Source: UBA4656 sp002405525
GTDB taxonomy: Bacteria > Pseudomonadota > Gammaproteobacteria > Xanthomonadales > Ahniellaceae
Length of the DNA stretch: 34,766 nt
Reading direction: 5' to 3'
Assembly (NCBI GenBank): GCA_036723735.1
Contig: DAIMGT010000042.1
Span: 1-34,766 of the forward strand
Under the pieces are notes generated by a model. It saw only the letters and a program-made list of their open reading frames with translations. It had not been told where the DNA came from and did no database searches. Shown piece after piece: positions 6,989-16,635 of this stretch; position 1 is the stretch's first letter, and each line of letters starts with the position of its first letter. The position numbers were made by a program, and so were the translations under genes.

Positions 6989-9900
6989 GGCGTGGCCTCC
7001 GCCAGCGCTTCGTCGACCGCGGCAAGCAGCGGCAGGGGCACGTCGCCGCGCCAGACGCCGGCACCGGGCGCCAGCCCGACCGCGCGCACGAAGAGATACA
7101 GCGGCGCGCCGAGATGCCGCGCGGGGTCGTAGCCCGCAAGATGCGCGCGCAGATGCCGGTGCAGGGCGAGGTGGTAGAGCAGCGCCTGCAGCCGGTAGTG
7201 GTGCGCGTCCATCGCCGCCGGCAGACGTTCGGGTGCGTAGTCGGCGAGCTGCTCGCCGAGCCGGTTCGATTTCCAGTCGAGCACCAGGAAGCAATCGCCG
7301 TGGCGCAGCACGAGGTCGATCTTGCCGGTCATCAGGCCGCGCAGGGCGCGCATGCCGATCGCCTCGGGCACGAGATCCGCCGCCCCTTGCGCCGCGCAGG
7401 CCGCGCGCAGGCGCGACAGCGTCGCGCCCTCCAGCGCGAAGTCGAAGCCCACCTCGGCGCGCTGCGCATCGACCGGCAAGGCGTCGATGCGCAGGCCCTC
7501 GCCGAGGTCGGCGGCGAGCATGCCATCCAGCCGCGAGGCGATGCGCGCGGCCAGCGCCTCCGGCGGCAGCGGCGAGCGAACGTCCCAGGCGGCAAGACAG
7601 CGCTGCACCAGGTCGCGCTGCGCCGCCAAGGGCCGCACGGGATCGCGACGCTCCAGCGCCTCGTGCAGCGCGTTGCCGAAACCCGCGCCCGCCACCATTG
7701 CCAGCGCGGCGAGTTCCGGATGCGGTTCGGCTGGCACCTCGTCGCGGGTCGCGTCGGCGCGCGCCTCGTCGTCGGCCGCGGCCTCGGCGCCGCCGAGCCG
7801 CACACCGCCGCGGACCAGCTGGGTGAAGCTGAAGAGGCCGCGCGGCGCGCGCTCGGCGGGCATCGGCGGCGGTTGGGGCAGTGGCGGCGGCGACGGTGGC
7901 GCGACCGGGTCGGCTTCGGCACGCGCGGGCCAGCCAGCGCGCCAGTCGACACCGTGCGGGCAACCGCCCGCGCCCTGCTCGATGGTCTCCAGCAGGCGGT
8001 CGAGCGGCGAGCGAACCGGATCCGGTGCTGGCTTGCGCGTGTTGGCGTGGACGCGCTGGCGGGGCATCGCGAACACGTGGCAGGCATGGCGCGCGCGGGT
8101 CAGCGCCACGTAGAGCAGGCGCGCGCGCTCGCGCTGGTCCTCGATGGCGTGCGCCTCGCGCGCCGCCGCATGTCCCGGACCACCGAGCACCGCGGTGGTG
8201 CGCCTGCTTGCCGCGTCGTGCACGCGCGGAAACGCTTCGTCGCGCCCCGGCAGCCACATCAGGGGCAACACGACCACGTCGTATTCCAGCCCCTTGCTCG
8301 CATGCAGGGTCATCAACTGCACGCGCGCGGCATCGGACTCGATGCGCAGCCGCTGCGCCTCGGCGGCGTCCTCGTCGGCGTCGCCACCGGCGCGCCGCTG
8401 CGCGGCGAGCCAGCCCCACAGCGCCGCCATGCCGTGCCGCACGGCCGACTCGGCGGCCAGCAGTTCGCCGAGGTGGCGCAGGTCGGTGAGCGCGCGCTCG
8501 CCCTCGTCCTGCGCGAGCAGGCGCGGCGCCGCGTCCTCGACCAGCCGCCGCACCACGGCCAGCACGCCGCCCGAGCGCCAGGTCGCCTGCAGCGCATGGA
8601 ACTGCTCGACCGCCTCGCGCCAGTGGTCCTCGTGGCCGGCCAGGTCGCGCAGCGCGGTCCAGTCGAGTCCGAACAGCCGCGTCGCAAGCGCGGCGCGCAC
8701 CGCGGCCCCATCTTCCGGGTGCAGCACCGCATGCAGCACGACCTGCAGCGTCCACGCCCACTCGCTGCGCCAGACGCTGTCGCGGGCGAGTCCCACGCAG
8801 GGCACACCGCGGCGGCGCAGCAGGCGGCGCAGTTCGTCGATGTGGCGGTTTTGCGGCAGCAAGACGGCGATGTCGCCGGCCGCGAGGGCGCGCGTGCCGA
8901 TGCGGTGGCGCCCGCTGCCGACGAGTTCGGCGACCAGGTCGGCGCAGGCCAGCAGGGCCAGGCGCACGCGTTCGTCCTGCCCGCCCGGCAACGGCGCCTC
9001 CGGGTCGCGGTCATGCAACACCAGCGGCCGCGTGCAGGCCGCGCCATCGATGGTGTACGGCGTCGCATCCGCACGACCCGCGGCTTCGACAGGCACGTAC
9101 TGGACGTCCGGATGCAACAGACCGTCACCGGCCGCGGCGTAGAATGCATTGCAGGCGTCGACGTAGGCGGCGGACGAGCGATGGTTGCGCGCGAGCCGCA
9201 GGTGGTACGCCGCGCCGCGCGCGGCGGCGAGGTAGGCGTGCAGGTCGCCGCCGCGGAAGCGGTAGATCGCCTGCTTCGGATCGCCGATCAGCACCAGCGC
9301 ACGGCCGTCGGCGTCGCAGGGCGGACCGAACAGCGCGTCGAAGATCGCCGCCTGCCTTGGGTCGGTGTCCTGGCACTCGTCGACCAGGGCGGCCTGCCAG
9401 TTCGCCGCGAGCCGCCGCGCGAGCGGACTGTCGTTGCGCGTGACGGCCGTACAGACGCGCTCGATCAAGTCATCGAAGGTCATCGCGTCGCGCGCTGTGA
9501 GCGCCGCCTCGCGCAGGCCCAGCAGCTCGCGGCGGGCGACCGCGAGCGCGTGGTGGCGCAGGTCGCGGTCCTTGCTCGCCAGCACCGACGCGGCGTCGAT
9601 CGCCCAGCGCAGCGCGGGCAGCTGCAGCGCCTCCGCATGGCGACCTTTTCTGAACTGGCCCTCGGGCGCGCCGGCGAGCAGGTTGTCGAGCTTGCCGAGC
9701 GGCGTTCCGATGTCGTCCGCTTCGAGGAAATCCGCCAGCTCAAGCAATTCGGTTTTCAGCCGTGTGTTCGGAAGCTTGAAGAATCCCTCGCGCGCTGCGA
9801 TCTCGCGCAGTGGCGCCGCCATCGCTGGCTGCATCAAGTCACGGATGCCATCGGGCGACTGCGGCCCGCGCAGTTCGAGCTGCGGCAGCGCCAGCGCCTT

Positions 9901-10521
9901 GAGTGCCTTCGCGAGCTTCGCGCGACCCTCCGCGATCCACGCCGCGGCGCCGTCGGGCGGCGGCGCGTCGCCCTGCGTCCAGCGCCGCCAGAGGTCGTCG
10001 ACCAGTTCCTCGCGCAGGGCATCGCCGTCGACGATCGTGGCCGGTATCGGCGCCGTGCCGGCCTCCAGCGGATGGTCGGCCAGCACGCGGCGGCACAGCG
10101 CGTGGATGGTGCCGATCGGCGCGAGGTCGAGCTCGGCACGCGCCAGGCGCAGGCGATGCAGGAGCAGGCCCGCGGGGCGACCGTCTTCGCCGGGCGCCTC
10201 GGTCGCCAGCGTGTCGCGCAGCCAGCGAAGGTCGTCGGGTTCAGGGTCGGTCCGCGGGCGCGCGTGGCCGCCCTCGCGCCAGTCGAGCGCCTCGGCCGCC
10301 GCCCAGTCGAGGCGCGCACGCAGGCGATCCTTCAGTTCCTGCGCAGCCGCTTCCGTGAAGGTGGTGACCACGACCGAGCGCGCGCCGAGGCCGCGCTCGA
10401 GCAGCAGCCGCAGGTAGAGCACCGCGATCGTCCAGGTCTTGCCGGTGCCGGCGCTGGCCTCGACCAGGCTGCGGCCCGTCAGCGGCAGGCGGCGCCAGTC
10501 GGAGTGCTCGATTGCGCTCAT
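6985..10521 (-). CDS. recB: Exodeoxyribonuclease V beta subunit RecB
   Basis: This 1178-aa protein is the 3'-5' helicase and only nuclease of RecBCD. Walker A is EASAGTGKTWT (about 21-31), followed by VVTTFTEAAAQELKDRLRARL (motif Ia), Walker B LVDECQDTDPRQ (about 379-390), motif III LIGDPKQAIYRFRGGD (about 411-426) and motif V LMTLHASKGLEYDVVVLPLM. The C-terminal nuclease domain has GNALHEALE followed by GKIDLVL and LDWKSN; Asp1069, Asp1082 and Lys1084 match the metal-binding residues Asp1067, Asp1080 and Lys1082 of the E. coli enzyme, so the nuclease should be active. Length agrees with E. coli RecB (1180 aa). The start overlaps the recC stop and the stop overlaps the recD start, both as ATGA. 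Confidence 0.97.
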   Translation of the reverse strand: MSAIEHSDWRRLPLTGRSLVEASAGTGKTWTIAVLYLRLLLERGLGARSVVVTTFTEAAAQELKDRLRARLDWAAAEALDWREGGHARPRTDPEPDDLRWLRDTLATEAPGEDGRPAGLLLHRLRLARAELDLAPIGTIHALCRRVLADHPLEAGTAPIPATIVDGDALREELVDDLWRRWTQGDAPPPDGAAAWIAEGRAKLAKALKALALPQLELRGPQSPDGIRDLMQPAMAAPLREIAAREGFFKLPNTRLKTELLELADFLEADDIGTPLGKLDNLLAGAPEGQFRKGRHAEALQLPALRWAIDAASVLASKDRDLRHHALAVARRELLGLREAALTARDAMTFDDLIERVCTAVTRNDSPLARRLAANWQAALVDECQDTDPRQAAIFDALFGPPCDADGRALVLIGDPKQAIYRFRGGDLHAYLAAARGAAYHLRLARNHRSSAAYVDACNAFYAAAGDGLLHPDVQYVPVEAAGRADATPYTIDGAACTRPLVLHDRDPEAPLPGGQDERVRLALLACADLVAELVGSGRHRIGTRALAAGDIAVLLPQNRHIDELRRLLRRRGVPCVGLARDSVWRSEWAWTLQVVLHAVLHPEDGAAVRAALATRLFGLDWTALRDLAGHEDHWREAVEQFHALQATWRSGGVLAVVRRLVEDAAPRLLAQDEGERALTDLRHLGELLAAESAVRHGMAALWGWLAAQRRAGGDADEDAAEAQRLRIESDAARVQLMTLHASKGLEYDVVVLPLMWLPGRDEAFPRVHDAASRRTTAVLGGPGHAAAREAHAIEDQRERARLLYVALTRARHACHVFAMPRQRVHANTRKPAPDPVRSPLDRLLETIEQGAGGCPHGVDWRAGWPARAEADPVAPPSPPPLPQPPPMPAERAPRGLFSFTQLVRGGVRLGGAEAAADDEARADATRDEVPAEPHPELAALAMVAGAGFGNALHEALERRDPVRPLAAQRDLVQRCLAAWDVRSPLPPEALAARIASRLDGMLAADLGEGLRIDALPVDAQRAEVGFDFALEGATLSRLRAACAAQGAADLVPEAIGMRALRGLMTGKIDLVLRHGDCFLVLDWKSNRLGEQLADYAPERLPAAMDAHHYRLQALLYHLALHRHLRAHLAGYDPARHLGAPLYLFVRAVGLAPGAGVWRGDVPLPLLAAVDEALAEATP

Positions 10522-13500
10522 GTTGGCGCAGCCCCGGGCCAGTCGAGCAGCGCCTCGAACCTCGCACCGAGTTCGCGCAGCCGCGCCACGTCGGCGGGCG
10601 TCGGTTCCTCCAGGCCGCGCCCGCGACCCAGCAGGCGCCCGTAGCCGGGCATGCGCGCCGCCTCACCACTGCGTTCGAAGCCGCCCGTCCATGCGCTCGC
10701 CACGCCGCGCGCGGCGGACTCGTGATCGGCCGCGGCAGCGGCGGCTTCCGCCAGCGCGGGCAGGTAGAGCACCGGTCGGGTGCGCGCCGCGCGCCACGCT
10801 TCGGCCAGCGCGGCAAGGCGCTGCCCAAGCGCATCGCGCGCGACGGCATCGGCGGCGGCGCAATGCAGGCCGTACTGCTTGCGCTCGTCGCCGGTGCCGA
10901 TGCGCACGACGCGCACGGGATCTTCCGGTCGCGCCAGCGCTAGGGCGGTGAACGCGACGAACAATGGCGCGCGCTCGTAGAGTTCCGCGGCCTCATTCTT
11001 CGACCGCGTGAGGTCGAGCAGGCACCATGTGCCGTCCGCGCCACGGCGCACGCCGGCGAGCTCGCCTGCGATTCGCAGCGCGCCCAGCGCGAGATCGATC
11101 GCCACCGTCGCCGCCGGCGCGCGGTCGGCGTCGAGCACGTGTCGCGCGCGCGCTAGCAGGATGCCCGCCGCCTCGCGCAGCCTCGCCCAGGCGCGCCCAC
11201 CGCTGCGACCCGGCGGCAGGACGCCGCCCTCGGCCAGCCATGCCGGCGCGACGTCCGGCAGCGCGCCGCCCGATTCCAGCGCATCGCCGACGAGGCGCTG
11301 CTCAGCGCGTTCGAGGCGCGATACCTTGGCGTCCAACGGCTCCTCGTCCGACAGTGCCTCGTCGTCGAGCGCATCGAGCCGCAGCCGGAGCCCGTCGACC
11401 AGCAGGTGCTTGGCCGGATCCCGGTAGTAATCGCGCAGCGCGTGCAGCGGCACCACGACCGGCGACTCCGCGTCGGCCGTCGTCGCGGAGTCGGGAACCA
11501 ATGGGACTTCGGGCTGCGGCGGCGCGTCGAGTGCCGCCGCCAGCACGCGATCACGCGAGACCAGGCGCGGATCGCTGCCGTCGAAGTACCGGCGGTCGAA
11601 GGGCTGCAGTGGATGCTTCACCCGCCACGGGCGGTCCGCACCTGCGTCGGTGGCGGCGATGCCGTGGCGCGCGTCGAGGAAGGCAAGCAGTTCCGCCAGG
11701 GGCGCGGCCGGCGCGCGCGGCTTGCCGTCGTGCGCGCCTTCGCCGACGAAGCTCAGGTGCAGGCGGTCGCGCGCGGCCATCAGGGTTTCGAGGAACAGGT
11801 AACGGTCGTCGCTGCGCGGGTCGCGGTCGCCCAGCCGCGGATGGCGCGCCATCGGATCCAGCCCGCCGTCACCGCGCGCGCGCGGGAAGGCGCCGTCGTC
11901 GAGACCGAGCACCGCGATCACGCGGTAAGGCACGGCGCGCTGCGGCACCATGCCGCAGAAGGCGATGCCGCCAGGCAGGAAAGGCGCGCGGCCGGCGTCG
12001 GCGTCAAGCCGGGCGCGCACGGCGTCGCGCACGCCGGCGAAGTCGATCGCGGGGTCGCAGCCGGCGTCGGCGACCTCGCGGCGCAGGGCCTGCAGGTGTC
12101 GATGCAGCAGGCCGTTGGCCTCGTCGGCGGCGCGGTCGTCCGGATCGACCGCGATGAAGGTGTCGAACAGCGCCTGCAGGCGGGTGAACCAGGCGCTCGC
12201 CGGGCGCGACTCGCCCGCCTCGCGGCGCAGCGCATCGAGGGCCACCTGCAGCCGATCGAGCGCGCCCAGCGCCGGTGCGCCCGCGGCGTCGATGCCCTCG
12301 ACGGGCAGCAGACCCGGTGGCGGCAGTTCGGCGCCCGCGCGGTCGTCGCCGTACACGTAGCCCGCGATCATCCGCGACAGGCCCCAGGCGAAGGTGTGCT
12401 GCGCGATCGGCGGCACGCCGAAAGCCGCGCGCGCGTCACCGTCGATGCCCCAGGCAACGCGCGCGCGGCCGAGCCAGCGCGCAAGCGCGTCGCGCGCGTC
12501 GGCGTCGAGGTCGAGCGCGCGGGCGACGGGCTCGAGCCCGAGCAGGCCGGCGACATCCGGCGCGGTCACCCGCGAATCGGGCAGCGCCAGCAAGGCCAGC
12601 GCGGCCTCGAACACCGGGTGCGTGCGCGCCAGCCCGACGTCCGCCGCGTGCCAGGGCAGCGGCCCGCGCGCGGCGTTCGGCGGGCCGAACACCGCCGGCA
12701 CCAGCGACAGGTAGTCGTCGATCGCGGGCGCCATCACCACGATGTCGCGCGGTTCCAGCGTGGGGTCGGCGGCGAGTGCGTCGAGCAGCGATTCGCGCAG
12801 CACCTCGAGTTCGCGCAGCCGCGTGTGGCAGGCGTGCACGCGCAGCGAGGGGTCCTCGCGCGGCGGCAGTGGATCGGCGTCGCCCGCGGGCGCTTCGACC
12901 CACGACGGCCGCAACTGGCGGATGCTTTCCTGCACGCGGCCCAGCAGGCTGCGCGCATCGTCGGCGCATGGCGCGAGGTCGGCCCAGTGGCGGGTGTCCG
13001 ACACCACGCCCTCCTCGCCCTCGTTGAGCACCAGCCCGAAGTGCTGGCCCATGCGGCCGAAGGCGGCGAGCAAGGGATGGCCGAGGTCGCCGTAGGCGCG
13101 CTCGGCTTCCTCGGCCAGGCCCAGTCCTTCGAAGCGGGCAATGACCTCGCGTTCGTTGCGCAGACCGGCCCAGTGCTGGATGCAGGGATCCGGCATGTGG
13201 ATCGCCACCAGGGTGCCGCGCGAGACCAGACGCAACGCGTCGAGAACGGGCTTCGGCAGGTGGCTGACGCCGAACACGTGCAGCACGCCGGATTCGCCGG
13301 CGCGCGCGGGATCCTCGCGCAGGCTGTCGATCAAGCGCGCCATGCGTTCGGCACGGTGCGGGGCGCCGATCGCGTCGCGCACGTGGCGCCACAGCGGCGC
13401 CAGCGGCGTGGGATCGCGCGCGTCCGGCACATCGAAGCGCCCGCCCTGCCAGGCCAGCAGCCAGTCCGGCCGGTAGATGAGGTACTGCGCGCAGAGGCCG

Positions 13501-13913
13501 GCCACGCGGTCGGCCAGCGCCAGGCGCTGCCGCGGCCCGCGCACGGCGGCGAGCCAGGGCGCGAGCGCCGGCAGGTCTGCGCGCTCGAAGGCGTCGAGGA
13601 TGCGCCAGCGCAGCGCCTCGCGGCGGTACGGCGCCAGCGCCAGCGCGCCCTCGCCCAGCACGCGCCGCGCGAGGTCGTCGATCCACAGGCTCGGCAGCCG
13701 CAGGTCGAGGTTCGCCACCACGCCGCCGGTGCCCGCGCGCCGCGCCAGCGCGCCGACCAGCCAGCGCTGGATGCCCGGATGCGCGGCGATCACCCGCGTG
13801 GGGCGCAGCGGATCGAGCGCGAGCTCGCTCGCGCGCAGCGTCGCGAACGGCTCCAGCAGCGCCTCGAGGCGGCTGGCGCGGTAGACGACGATGCCGGTGG
13901 GGGATGCGGTCAC
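10518..13913 (-). CDS. recC: Exodeoxyribonuclease V gamma subunit RecC
   Basis: This 1131-aa protein is the Chi-recognition subunit of RecBCD; E. coli RecC has 1122 aa. The start GTG at 13913 is chosen because the product then begins with GIVVYRASRLEALL within its first 20 residues, which fits the RecC N-terminus. The open frame continues far upstream, but that part is Arg-rich shadow sequence. Recognisable parts are HPGIQRWLVGALARR near the N-terminus, VLHVFGVSHLPKPVLDAL, the stretch LRELEVLRESLLDAL followed by DIVVMAPAIDDYLSLVPAVF, and RVIAVLGLDDGAFPR. The stop overlaps the recB start by 4 bases. No good Shine-Dalgarno or promoter is visible before the GTG. Confidence 0.93.
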   Translation of the reverse strand: MTASPTGIVVYRASRLEALLEPFATLRASELALDPLRPTRVIAAHPGIQRWLVGALARRAGTGGVVANLDLRLPSLWIDDLARRVLGEGALALAPYRREALRWRILDAFERADLPALAPWLAAVRGPRQRLALADRVAGLCAQYLIYRPDWLLAWQGGRFDVPDARDPTPLAPLWRHVRDAIGAPHRAERMARLIDSLREDPARAGESGVLHVFGVSHLPKPVLDALRLVSRGTLVAIHMPDPCIQHWAGLRNEREVIARFEGLGLAEEAERAYGDLGHPLLAAFGRMGQHFGLVLNEGEEGVVSDTRHWADLAPCADDARSLLGRVQESIRQLRPSWVEAPAGDADPLPPREDPSLRVHACHTRLRELEVLRESLLDALAADPTLEPRDIVVMAPAIDDYLSLVPAVFGPPNAARGPLPWHAADVGLARTHPVFEAALALLALPDSRVTAPDVAGLLGLEPVARALDLDADARDALARWLGRARVAWGIDGDARAAFGVPPIAQHTFAWGLSRMIAGYVYGDDRAGAELPPPGLLPVEGIDAAGAPALGALDRLQVALDALRREAGESRPASAWFTRLQALFDTFIAVDPDDRAADEANGLLHRHLQALRREVADAGCDPAIDFAGVRDAVRARLDADAGRAPFLPGGIAFCGMVPQRAVPYRVIAVLGLDDGAFPRARGDGGLDPMARHPRLGDRDPRSDDRYLFLETLMAARDRLHLSFVGEGAHDGKPRAPAAPLAELLAFLDARHGIAATDAGADRPWRVKHPLQPFDRRYFDGSDPRLVSRDRVLAAALDAPPQPEVPLVPDSATTADAESPVVVPLHALRDYYRDPAKHLLVDGLRLRLDALDDEALSDEEPLDAKVSRLERAEQRLVGDALESGGALPDVAPAWLAEGGVLPPGRSGGRAWARLREAAGILLARARHVLDADRAPAATVAIDLALGALRIAGELAGVRRGADGTWCLLDLTRSKNEAAELYERAPLFVAFTALALARPEDPVRVVRIGTGDERKQYGLHCAAADAVARDALGQRLAALAEAWRAARTRPVLYLPALAEAAAAAADHESAARGVASAWTGGFERSGEAARMPGYGRLLGRGRGLEEPTPADVARLRELGARFEALLDWPGAAPT

Positions 13914-14116
13914 GAGCGGCGCGGGGTCCGTGCGGGCGACCGCGTCCTTGTGCGCGCGGTGCGTCTCGCAGGGTGCGACATGTGCGGACCGGGTGCAAGG
14001 CAGCGATGTGCGACGTGGTCGCGCGTGATCCGCGGGCCGCACGGCGACTGCCGCGCCGCGCCCGTGGCCCGCCGTCGGGCGTCGCGACTGCGTGCGGTGC
14101 GCGACGCCGCCGGCGA

Positions 14117-16369
14117 TCAGCGGCGAGGGGCGGCCACCGGCTCGAAGCCGTCGCGCAGCAGCGGCGAACCGTCCCTGTCGACAAAGGCCGCCGTGAGCAT
14201 CGGCAGGCCATTGCGGATCGTCGGGTCGTCGGACACGACGAACACGCGCTCGCCGGCGATCGCGATGTCGGCCAGCCACCAGCGCGCGATGAAGGCCGGC
14301 GCCCAGTCGAGGTCGATCGCGCCGGTGGCGGTGTTGAATCGCGCGGCCGTGTAGGCGTCCCACCCGCCGGGCTGCCGTTCCGCCACACTGGCGTACAACC
14401 AGGCCCCGCCGGGGTCCAGCGCCATCGCGCCGTCGGCCGACAGGCGGGGGGATCGGAAACTGAAGGCCGGGTCGAGCGTACCGTCGTCCCGCAGGCGCGG
14501 GAACAGGAACTCGGTGCCGCCGTCGAGCTGGATTCGACCGCCGAGGTAGGTGCGGCCCTGCGGGTCGACGAACACGCGCTCGACGCGGGAACTCGGGGCG
14601 AAGATCGGACCGAAAGCCGCGGCGACGGGCGTATCGGCGCGCGTCGAATACATCACCGGCTGGCCGGAGCCCGGCGGCGGTGGCGGATCGAAGTCGACGC
14701 CGCCGGCGAACCAGGTCGCGAATCGCAGGGACCCGCCGGCCTGCGGCGGCTGCAGACCGCGGATGTTGCCGGACACGTCGGCCGGAGCGCGCCAGTCGGG
14801 ATCCTGGTTCGCGGGTGCAGCCAGCGACCAGCGGCCGATCTCGCGAGCGCCGGCTGGCGCCGCCGCGAACTGGAACGTGTAGACATGGTTCGCGTCCAGC
14901 GCGAACGGCTGCTCGACGCCGTTGCTCGCGGGCACGCGCCAGGCCGGGTCGGCCACGCCAGTCGCGAGGTTCACGCGGATCACGATGCCCTCGGCGAAGG
15001 CGCCCCCGAGCGCGAGGAAGCCCGAGAGGTACACGTTGCCGTCGCTACCGGAAGTCAGTTGCGAGGGCAGGCCACCGATCCGCGGCACCCAGTCGCGCCG
15101 CAGCGCCCCCGTCGCGTCGAGGCGCAGGATGCCCGGCAGGACCGCGTCGGTGGTGTGCGTGAACGGGCCGCTGACGACGACCCCGCCATCGGCGAGCCCG
15201 ATCGCGCGGTGGCCGCGCTGCTGGAACCAGTCGCCCACGATGCCGAAGCGACGCCGCAGCGCCGGTGGAACCGGCGTGCCGTCCACGCCCGACATCACGA
15301 CCAGCCCGACCTGCCCCGCCGCCGCGGACACAAGGTTGCCGCCCACAACAACGCGGCCGGCATCGAGGGCCAGCGCTTCCGCGCGGCCGCGCATGACCGG
15401 CGGGACCCAGTTGGCGTCGACCGCCGGCGTGTCCCTGCGCAGCCGCGCGACGCGCGACCGCTCGACCCCCGCGACGCGCGTGAAGGCCCCGGCAACCAGG
15501 ACGCCGCGTACGGCGTCCACCTTGACGCGGTTGATCGGCCCGTCCGCATCGACGCGCCATGTGGCGTCGGCCTGCCCCGTGGCTTCGAAGCGATGCACGC
15601 TGTCGCCGCTGGCCACGTACCACCGTCCGTCCGCGGGGTCGCGATCCAGCGACACGATGGGCGTCGGCGGCGAGTCGAACGCATTCGACGGCAGCAGATC
15701 CGGTCCCGACAGGCGGGCGGCGCCCGAGACGGCCACGCCACCAACCTCCACCACCGAACCGGCGAGCACAGCGCTACCGTCGGGCAGCGCGATCAGCTCG
15801 GAGGCAAAGCCCGCGACGGTCCACAACGGCGTCGCGACCCCGCCGCCGGTGCCGATCCGGAACAGCCGATACTCCGAAGATCCTCCGACGCTTGCCAACG
15901 CGAGAACGTCTCCCCCGGGCAACACGGCCGCCCTCACGATCGACGCGGGTTCCTCGAAGCCGGGGAAACTCGCCTGCCAGGGCAGCAGGGTGCCATCGGG
16001 CGCGAAACGTGCGATGCCGCCGCGCGCTTGGCCGTTGACGTCGAGCAGCCAGCCGAACAGCATGATTGTGCCGTCGGTGGGATCACGCAGTATCCCGGCG
16101 GGAAACCCGTTGATCTGGTGCGACCACGCGGGATCGATCGACGCGTCCGGCCGCAGCGCGACCAGTGGGCCGACCGGCGTGGCGTCGACGAACTGGTAAG
16201 CACCAAAGATCAGAGTGCCGCCATCGGGGGTGGGCAGGGCCTGCCGCACCGTGCCGGCCCTGAACAGCGGCAGTTCGACCGGCTGGGCTTGCGCCGGTGA
16301 TGCCGCGGATCCGACTAGCGAGGCGAGCAGCAGGGCAAGCGCCCGCGCCGAAATCCATTTCATCGTCAT
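14117..16369 (-). CDS. Large exported beta-propeller-type repeat protein with a DGFE tail
   Basis: This 750-aa protein starts MTMKWISARALALLLASLVG, a signal peptide with likely cleavage after AQA near residue 30. AAGGAG lies 7 bases upstream of ATG 16369 and fixes the start. The rest is repeats of the delta-60 or WD-like sort, in which short strands such as VLVAGAFTRVAGVERSRVAR, RVVVGGNLVSAAAGQVG and RTYLGGRIQLDGGTEFLFPR alternate with phrases like VDANWVPP, LDPAFSF and ADPAWRVP. Similar proteins are usually exported, with unknown partners. The C-terminus reads SPLLRDGFEPVAAPRR, sharing the [DN]GFE tail with two other proteins here. There is no C-terminal membrane helix, so this is not a PEP-CTERM or LPXTG-type anchor. 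It stands alone between recC and the tRNA. Confidence 0.75.
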   Translation of the reverse strand: MTMKWISARALALLLASLVGSAASPAQAQPVELPLFRAGTVRQALPTPDGGTLIFGAYQFVDATPVGPLVALRPDASIDPAWSHQINGFPAGILRDPTDGTIMLFGWLLDVNGQARGGIARFAPDGTLLPWQASFPGFEEPASIVRAAVLPGGDVLALASVGGSSEYRLFRIGTGGGVATPLWTVAGFASELIALPDGSAVLAGSVVEVGGVAVSGAARLSGPDLLPSNAFDSPPTPIVSLDRDPADGRWYVASGDSVHRFEATGQADATWRVDADGPINRVKVDAVRGVLVAGAFTRVAGVERSRVARLRRDTPAVDANWVPPVMRGRAEALALDAGRVVVGGNLVSAAAGQVGLVVMSGVDGTPVPPALRRRFGIVGDWFQQRGHRAIGLADGGVVVSGPFTHTTDAVLPGILRLDATGALRRDWVPRIGGLPSQLTSGSDGNVYLSGFLALGGAFAEGIVIRVNLATGVADPAWRVPASNGVEQPFALDANHVYTFQFAAAPAGAREIGRWSLAAPANQDPDWRAPADVSGNIRGLQPPQAGGSLRFATWFAGGVDFDPPPPPGSGQPVMYSTRADTPVAAAFGPIFAPSSRVERVFVDPQGRTYLGGRIQLDGGTEFLFPRLRDDGTLDPAFSFRSPRLSADGAMALDPGGAWLYASVAERQPGGWDAYTAARFNTATGAIDLDWAPAFIARWWLADIAIAGERVFVVSDDPTIRNGLPMLTAAFVDRDGSPLLRDGFEPVAAPRR

Positions 16370-16453
16370 GGCCACGCTCCTTTCCAGCTCGTTCCGGATT
16401 ATGCCGGACACCGACTACGCCACAAGGCACGGCGCGGGCCCGGCGAGGCGACC

Positions 16454-16482
16454 CAAAAAAACGAAGACCCGCTTTCGCGGGC
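16454..16482 (-). terminator. Intrinsic terminator after tRNA-Gln
   Basis: On the minus strand CCCGC-GAAA-GCGGG forms a tight stem (16468-16481) and is followed by TCTTCG and seven T (16455-16461). It lies about 10 bases beyond the tRNA 3' end and would also end read-through from rplM-rpsI. Confidence 0.88.
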
Positions 16483-16492
16483 CTCCGGGTAC

Positions 16493-16566
16493 TGGCTGGG
16501 GGACTAGGATTCGAACCTAGATAGGCAGAGTCAGAGTCTGCAGTCCTACCATTAGACGATCCCCCA
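16493..16566 (-). tRNA. tRNA-Gln (anticodon CUG)
   Basis: The minus strand gives a 74-base cloverleaf including an encoded CCA. The acceptor arm TGGGGGA pairs with TCCCCCA and is followed by the discriminator G. The anticodon stem GCAGA/TCTGC holds the loop CTCTGAC, so the anticodon is CTG, and the T arm CTAGG-TTCGAAT-CCTAG is perfect. The sequence matches bacterial tRNA-Gln, which begins with U1 as here. It decodes CAG. It lies 69 bases after the rpsI stop on the same strand and is followed by an intrinsic terminator, so it may be partly transcribed with the ribosomal protein genes. Confidence 0.96.
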
Positions 16567-16599
16567 GGGGAAAGTCGCGGGTCCGCGCTCTGACCGCGG

Positions 16600-16618
16600 G
16601 CGCCGGCTGCACCGGCGC
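16600..16618 (-). other. Hairpin between rpsI and tRNA-Gln
   Basis: GCGCCGG (16600-16606) and CCGGCGC (16612-16618) form a perfect 7-bp stem with a 5-base loop. It has no T-run, so it may stabilise the rpsI mRNA end or mark a processing point before the tRNA. Confidence 0.4.
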
Positions 16619-16635
16619 AGGGTACCCAGTGCAGG

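Noticed and set aside
6400..10644. 1414-aa plus-strand frame, and the other very long frames opposite recB, recC and the S41 gene (11406-14354, 13904-16300, 30700-33372)
   Set aside because: They lie antisense to genes with complete, recognisable motifs, are full of Arg, Gln and Ala, and have no domains. Long antisense frames are normal at this GC content.
14117..14160. DGFE tail as a PEP-CTERM or LPXTG anchor
   Set aside because: There is no following membrane helix with a basic end and none of the known motif residues.
13914..14363. Upstream extension of recC by about 150 residues
   Set aside because: The added part is Arg/Ala-rich, overlaps the 3' end of the next gene and has no match to RecC, which begins near GTG 13913.
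16215..16524. Two plus-strand frames ending in GLGFEPR or GTRIRT
   Set aside because: These come from translating the antisense of the tRNA T arm (GGATTCGAACC), a known source of false proteins.
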